A DNA stretch of 64,000 nt. It comes from JAFMJV01 sp034436555 (GTDB taxonomy: Bacteria > Chloroflexota > Limnocylindria > Limnocylindrales > CSP1-4). Location: assembly GCA_034436555.1 (NCBI GenBank), contig DAOTUU010000048.1, positions 124,001 to 188,000 on the forward strand. The letters are read 5' to 3'. The notes under the pieces are model-generated. The model was not told the origin of the DNA, did no database searches, and worked only from the letters and a program-made list of their open reading frames with translations. Of the stretch, positions 60,010-64,000 are shown piece after piece (the stretch's first letter is position 1; the number at the start of each line of letters is the position of its first letter). Made by a program: the position numbers and the translations under genes.

Positions 60010-60130
60010 GCGCGGCGGGGCGCGCGGGGCGCGGCGGGGTGGCAGGCGCGCGGCGGGGTGCCGCGTGGGCGCGCGGCGGGGCGCGCGGGGCGCGGCGGGG
60101 TGGCAGGCGCGCGGCGGGGTGCCGCGTGGG
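60010..60130. repeat. About 60-bp tandem repeat, two copies
   Basis: A unit rich in gcgcggcggggcgcgcgg and ggcaggcgcgcggcgg followed by gccgcgtggg recurs at about 60010-60069 and 60070-60130. It is part of the 894-base noncoding island between the secreted protein and the sigma factor genes, with no credible open frame. Confidence 0.75.
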
Positions 60131-60169
60131 CGCGCGGCGGGGTGGCCGGCGCGCGGCGGGGTGGCCGGC

Positions 60170-60356
60170 GCGCGGGAGGTGTGGCCGCCCAGCGGCCATC
60201 ACCGACGCGGTCGGTGCGCGGCGGGGTGGCCGGCGCGCGCCTGCCCGGACCCGCTCGGTCAGCCGCGGCCCTCGATCCACACCTCGCGGAATCCGCCCGC
60301 GGGCGCGGGAGGTGCGGCCGCCCAGCGGCCATCACCGACGCGGTCGGTGCGCGGCG
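60170..60356. repeat. 54-bp direct repeat pair flanking a P450 remnant
   Basis: 60170-60223 and 60303-60356 differ at one base. The 79 bases between contain a copy of the cytochrome P450 3' end (60262-60303). Confidence 0.85.
60262..60303 (-). pseudogene. Cytochrome P450 C-terminal remnant
   Basis: On the minus strand the frame reads AGGFREVWIEGRG and then TGA. The intact P450 2.5 kb away ends AGGFREVWIAGRA and then TGA. DNA similarity extends over about 45 bases. Nothing upstream in the frame resembles P450 sequence, so only the last codons persist. Confidence 0.7.
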
Positions 60357-60373
60357 CGTCGATCCGGGCCGAT

Positions 60374-60429
60374 CCGGGCCGCTCCATGGACCGACTGGCC
60401 CTGTCCGGTCGGTTCGGTCCGGTGGGCGG
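60374..60429 (+). repeat. 56-bp dispersed repeat (partner at 34573-34628)
   Basis: Aligns without gaps to the minus strand of 34573-34628 at 43 of 56 positions. Downstream, from about 60470 to 60750, a looser unit containing gatccgccggccgggcgcgg recurs roughly five times. Confidence 0.5.
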
Positions 60430-60751
60430 TCCGGATCGACGTGACCGGGGACCCGGTCGGGCGTCCACGGCCGTTCAGCGGCCGATCCGCCGGACCGGGC
60501 GCGGCGGGGGCCTGCCGGGGTCGATCCGCCGGCCGGGCGCGGCGTGGGCCTGCCGGGGCCGATCCGCCGGCCGGGCGCGGCGAGGCCCGTTCGGCGGCCG
60601 ATCCGTCGGCCGGGCGCGGCGAGGCCGTTCAGCGGCCGACCCGTCGGCATGGCGCGGCGTGCGCGCGCCCGGCCGATCCGTCGGCCGGGCACCGGGTCTC
60701 CGGCCGGGCGCGGCGTGGGCCTGCCGGGGTCGATCCGCCGATCGGGTCTGC

Positions 60752-60757
60752 TACCGT
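60752..60757 (+). promoter_or_regulatory. -10-like TACCGT close to the sigma factor start
   Basis: TACCGT ends seven bases before ATG 60765. If it is the -10 box, transcription begins at or next to the start codon and the mRNA is leaderless. No ribosome site is seen upstream of the ATG, which agrees with this. Confidence 0.4.
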
Positions 60758-60764
60758 GGACCGG

Positions 60765-61643
60765 ATGCCGGACCGATCGGATGACGAGCGGTACGCCGCG
60801 TTCTACGCGGGGCAGTTCCCGCGCGTGGTGCGCCAGCTCCGGCCGATGGTCGGCGGCGACGCCGAGGATGTGGCCCAGGAGGCGCTCCTGGTGGCGCAGC
60901 AGCAGTGGGCGACCGTCGCGTCGCTCGACCGACCCGAGGCGTGGGTCCGACGCGTGGCGCTGCGCATGGCCGTCCGCAGAGCGCACCGGGAGCGCGACCG
61001 CACGGTGCTCGAGGCCTCCTCCGAGCCGCCCGGCCCCATCGATGCCCCCGACCTCGACCTCGCCGCGGCGATCCTGGAGCTGCCCGACCGACATGCCGCC
61101 GCCGTCCGCCTCCACCATCTGGAGGACCGGCCGGTCGCGGAGGTCGCAGGGCTGCTGGGCTGTACGGAGGGCGCGGCGAAGGTCCTGCTGTTGCGGGCGC
61201 GGCGGGTGCTGGCGGAGCGACTGTCGGGCCTCACCGGACATTGGCGGTCGGAGCACACCTGGACGATCGACGGCGTGGCGCGATACCTCGTGGCGAACGG
61301 CTGGGAATCGCGCCGAGAGGCGGTCATCGACGGCGACATGCGGGGTCGCGCGGGCCGCTGGGACCTGACCATCCTCGACGGCGCCTACGTGCTGCGACGG
61401 GACGATGGGCTTCGCTTCGACCACGGCGCGAGCCGGGTCGACGGCCGGTCCCTCGAGATGGCGCCGCTGCTGAACACCGGGCGCGCGCGGTATGACGCGA
61501 CGGTCGAGGGTCGGCAGCTCACCCTCCGCTTCCGGGACGCGACGGTCCCGCCCCACCTGGGCATGCCCGAGGGCGCGTGGGCCGGGATCTTCTTCGACAT
61601 CGCCCCCTTCGTGCGCGTCGGACCCCCGCCAGGGCGCCCGTAA
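60765..61643 (+). CDS. ECF-type sigma factor with C-terminal beta-rich extension
   Basis: 292 residues from ATG 60765 (GTG 60756 is possible). Region 2 (YAAFYAGQFPRVVRQL, GDAEDVAQEALLVAQQQW) and region 4 (LPDRHAAAVRLHHLEDRPVAEVAGLLGC, TEGAAKVLLLRARRVLAERL) occupy the first about 165 residues. The remaining about 125 residues form an extra domain with alternating strands (RWDLTILDGAYVLRRD, ATVEGRQLTLRFRDA) and a TWTIDGVARYLVANGW start. SigJ-type ECFs carry a SnoaL-like fold here, but this sequence is not clearly SnoaL. The extension could sense a small molecule or replace an anti-sigma factor. Confidence 0.82.
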   Translation: MPDRSDDERYAAFYAGQFPRVVRQLRPMVGGDAEDVAQEALLVAQQQWATVASLDRPEAWVRRVALRMAVRRAHRERDRTVLEASSEPPGPIDAPDLDLAAAILELPDRHAAAVRLHHLEDRPVAEVAGLLGCTEGAAKVLLLRARRVLAERLSGLTGHWRSEHTWTIDGVARYLVANGWESRREAVIDGDMRGRAGRWDLTILDGAYVLRRDDGLRFDHGASRVDGRSLEMAPLLNTGRARYDATVEGRQLTLRFRDATVPPHLGMPEGAWAGIFFDIAPFVRVGPPPGRP

Positions 61644-61712
61644 CCGACCGGCCCTCCCAGGTCAGTCCCTCATGAACGACGCTCTGCGGCGTCGCCAAGC
61701 CGAGGTGCGGTC

Positions 61713-62738
61713 ATGGTCAGGGTCACGCTCGCGGCGCGTCGCGCCATCGCCCTGGGGGTCACGTTCTCCCTCGCAGGCGTCCCATCCGGTGCCGGAGTCG
61801 CGTCCGCCCAGTCCCCGTCCCCGTGGGTCGTCGGCACCGACGAGCCCTGGATCGTGTTCCAGCAGTTCCGGGACCGGTCGACGATCACGCTGGTGCGGCC
61901 CGACGGGTCCGGCCTTTACAGCCCCACCCAGGACCTCGAGGGCGGCGACCAGACGAACCCCGACTGGTCCCCCGACGGCTCGCGGCTGGTGTTCGCGCTC
62001 GCCCAGGGCGACCGCGAGAACCTGTGGGTCGTGGATGTCGACGGCAGCGACGCACGCCCCCTGGCCACCTGCGAGGGCGATTGCTGGTACCTGGACGATC
62101 CCGCCTGGTCGCCCGACGGACGGACGGTCCTGTTCAGCCGGATGCGAGCCGCCGCCGACGGCACGGCGGTCAGCACGCTGGAGCAGGCGGACGTGGCCAC
62201 CGGTGCGACCAGCGTCATCGTGGAGGCGGAGCCGGCCCATTTCTATGCGGGGCAGCGCTGGTCGCCGGATGGGGCATTCATCGTGCTGGAGGTGGTCGAG
62301 CTGGCCGGCCCGGGAGTGGACGCGGAGGTGAAGGACGTGTCGCTCGCGATCATCGAGCTGGCGGACCCGACGCCGAGCGGTCGAGAGCTGCTGGGCGGTG
62401 GCCGGTTCCCGGAGACCGCGGCGTGGGCGCCGGACGGCAGCGTCATCGTGTTCGGGGCGCTGGACCGCGTCGCCGGCAGCGGACTGGACCTGTTCTCGAT
62501 CGCGCCGGACGGGTCGGGCCTCCGGCAGCTCACGACGCTGGCCGCGGAGGGGGGCCGCGCCACGCATCCCGACGTCGCCGCGGACGGCACGGTCATCTTC
62601 AGCGCGAACCTGCCGGGCGACGCACGGACGGTCCTCGGCACGATCGACCTGGACGGCGGCGAGATCACCCCGGCGACCGGCGCGTCCTACCTCGCCGGCG
62701 TGCATCCGCGGATCCGGCCGGCACGGACGACCCGGGGT
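61713..62738 (+). CDS. Secreted TolB-like beta-propeller protein, without in-frame stop
   Basis: About 342 codons from ATG 61713. The signal peptide (RRAIALGVTFSLAGVPSG, cleaved near ASAQS) is followed by repeated PD40/TolB units: NPDWSPDGSRLVFAL, DPAWSPDGRTVLFSR, GQRWSPDGAFIVLEV, AAWAPDGSVIVFGAL, HPDVAADGTVIFSAN. Five blades or more are visible, enough for a propeller. The frame has no stop after the last blade and stays open through the antisense of the P450 gene to the window end. A one-base shift would reach TGA at 62738-62740. The native end is therefore unclear; the frame is codon-aligned with the P450 on the other strand. Confidence 0.72.
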
Positions 62739-62780
62739 GAGACGCGGGCCCGCCTTTCGGGACGGGGGCGCGCCGGACCC

Positions 62781-63938
62781 TCAGGCGCGCCCCGCGATCC
62801 AGACCTCGCGGAAACCGCCCGCGGGGTACGACGCGCGGGCCGGCACCCGATCGGGCGCGAGCGACAGCGCAGGCAGCGCCCGGAACAGCTCGTCCAGGAT
62901 GACCCCCAGCTCCAGCCGTGCCAGTCCCTCGCCGGGACAGGCATGCGGACCCCGCCCATACAGCAGGTTCCGCCGCGGATCGCGATCGGACCGGTACTCG
63001 GCAGGCTCGGGCATGGCGACCGGATCCCGCTGGGCGGCCGGCCACAGGATGGTCACGGGGGCATCCGCCGGGATGTGCCGCCCCTGGAGCGTCACCGGCC
63101 GGGTGGTCCGGCGTCGGTTCGCGATCAGCGGCGCATCCAGGCGGAGGATCTCATCCATGGCCCCCTGGCGCGCCTCCGGCGCGGTCCGGAGATGCTCCTG
63201 GAGGTCCGGGCGACGGGCGAGGAACTCCGTGACGATGCCCACGGCGGCGGCGATCGTGCCCAGCTCGCCGGCCGTCCAGTTGCGGAGCATGCTCACGAGG
63301 GTCGCGTCGGACAGCGGCGCACCGTCCACGCGCTGCTCGAGGAGCCACCCGGTGAGGGTGTGCGGCGCGTCCCCGTCCGCGGCGCGCCGCTGATCGAGCA
63401 TCTCCACGATGATCGCGTCGAACCGCGCCGCGACACGGGCCAGCTCGGCGGGATCCCGTGCCAGGGTGGCTCGGGCGGAGTCCGCGGCCCAGGCCCGGAG
63501 CGCATCGGCCACCTCATGCGGCCAGCCGAGATAGGCGCACTGCGCCCGAGCCGCGAACGGCTCGGCGATGGAGGCCATGACCTCGATCGCCTCCGCACCC
63601 TCGAGCGCGGCCTCCAGCACCTCGACCGCGATCGACCGCAGCTCCGGCTCGAACGCCGCCACCCGGTCCATCGCGAAGGACCGGTTCACGACCGCCCGGT
63701 ACGGCGCGTGCTCGGGTGGGTCGAGGCCGTTCGGGACGGCCGTGTTCACCGAGACGCGACTGCTGAACGTGACATGGTCCTCGAGCACGGCCAGCGCATC
63801 CGCGTGACGCATCACCGACCAGCCGAGGAACGCGCTGTGAGCGACGGGGGCTCGCTCGCGCACAGCGTCGTAGGCCGCGATCTGGTCGCGCAGGACCGCC
63901 GGGTCGCGGGGGTCCCAGTCCGAGCCCGAGCCGGTCAC
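62781..63938 (-). CDS. Cytochrome P450
   Basis: 385 residues from GTG 63938. The haem-binding loop YGRGPHACPGEGLARLEL has Cys334 as proximal ligand (Tyr in place of the usual Phe). The K-helix has ExxR in DEILRLDAP. The I-helix NWTAGELGTIAAAVG has the acid-Gly-Thr set in a modified form. PPEHAPYRAVVNRSFAMDRV is the C-helix segment typical of bacterial soluble P450s (CYP107-like or terpene-related clans). It uses NAD(P)H-derived electrons from a ferredoxin partner, none of which is visible here. Its last codons are duplicated as a remnant near 60.28 kb. Confidence 0.92.
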   Translation of the reverse strand: MTGSGSDWDPRDPAVLRDQIAAYDAVRERAPVAHSAFLGWSVMRHADALAVLEDHVTFSSRVSVNTAVPNGLDPPEHAPYRAVVNRSFAMDRVAAFEPELRSIAVEVLEAALEGAEAIEVMASIAEPFAARAQCAYLGWPHEVADALRAWAADSARATLARDPAELARVAARFDAIIVEMLDQRRAADGDAPHTLTGWLLEQRVDGAPLSDATLVSMLRNWTAGELGTIAAAVGIVTEFLARRPDLQEHLRTAPEARQGAMDEILRLDAPLIANRRRTTRPVTLQGRHIPADAPVTILWPAAQRDPVAMPEPAEYRSDRDPRRNLLYGRGPHACPGEGLARLELGVILDELFRALPALSLAPDRVPARASYPAGGFREVWIAGRA

Positions 63939-63941
63939 CGC

Positions 63942-64000
63942 TCAGACGCGCTGAAGGCGGATCCGCCAGGCGTCCGGACCACGCTGGAGGTACTCCACGC
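63942..64000 (-). CDS. C-terminal tail of an upstream gene (partial)
   Basis: On the minus strand the frame reads VEYLQRGPDAWRIRLQRV and then TGA, ending three bases before the P450 start codon. This spacing suggests a gene in operon with the P450. The fragment is too short to assign; the gene's start lies beyond the window. Confidence 0.45.
   Translation of the reverse strand, partial: VEYLQRGPDAWRIRLQRV

Noticed and set aside
59873..60784. Long open frames across the repeat island
   Set aside because: They translate tandem repeats in all frames, giving Arg/Gly/Ala-rich sequence without conserved features.
1..64000. tRNA or rRNA genes
   Set aside because: No cloverleaf with a GTTCGA-type T-loop or conserved rRNA segment was recognised in the spacers by eye. 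A dedicated scan would be needed to be certain.

Overview
The window is about 70% GC and densely packed. It has many ATGA, GTGA and TGATG stop/start overlaps, frequent GTG and TTG starts, strong GGAGG ribosome sites and very few rare codons. Gene content (luciferase-like flavin oxidoreductase, three ABC importers, a BtpA protein, PfkB kinases, several ECF sigma factors, a giant LuxR-type ATPase) suits a free-living soil or freshwater heterotroph. My best guess is a high-GC Chloroflexota lineage (Limnocylindria-like), with Actinomycetota as the alternative. No rRNA, tRNA, CRISPR array, insertion sequence or prophage was seen.

Layout. (1) 0-3 kb: an ECF sigma factor overlapping a membrane protein with an internally duplicated ectodomain, a cupredoxin-PASTA protein and a YHS metal-binding protein. 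(2) 3-20 kb: a sugar or sugar-acid catabolic region. It holds an SDR, a tagaturonate-reductase-like enzyme, a zinc alcohol dehydrogenase, a ClC channel, a FucU mutarotase and a carbohydrate ABC importer without its own ATPase. It converges on a seven-gene minus-strand operon: TIM-barrel isomerase, two PfkB kinases, BtpA protein, M42 peptidase, FGGY kinase and SIS isomerase. (3) 20-28 kb: a secreted beta-helix-like protein, a glycosidase-like protein, a luciferase-like/berberine-bridge fusion, an unusual aquaporin and an NnrS-like membrane protein. (4) 28-34 kb: a complete dipeptide-type ABC operon. (5) 34-43 kb: argG, a secreted M23-like protein, an FbpABC-type importer and a FemAB-like transferase. 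(6) 43-50 kb: an ECF sigma factor coupled to an M1 peptidase, a 1006-residue LuxR-family ATPase and small membrane proteins. (7) 50-57 kb: a dimethylglycine-dehydrogenase-like protein, EtfB, EtfA and an EtfD-like membrane iron-sulfur protein, forming one electron-transfer operon. (8) 57-64 kb: PII and Amt, a secreted protein, a repeat island, an ECF sigma factor with a C-terminal extension, a TolB-like propeller and a cytochrome P450.

Recurrent signals. All three substrate-binding-protein genes are separated from their permease genes by perfect GC hairpins. Several gene 3' ends are duplicated as short remnants next to or away from the intact gene. Repeat islands near 12.4, 34.6 and 60 kb carry tandem or dispersed repeats. 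A TAnnnT -10-like element recurs upstream of starts and sometimes implies leaderless mRNA. Two convergent genes (FemAB-like and TolB-like) have no in-frame stop before running antisense, codon-aligned, through their neighbours.
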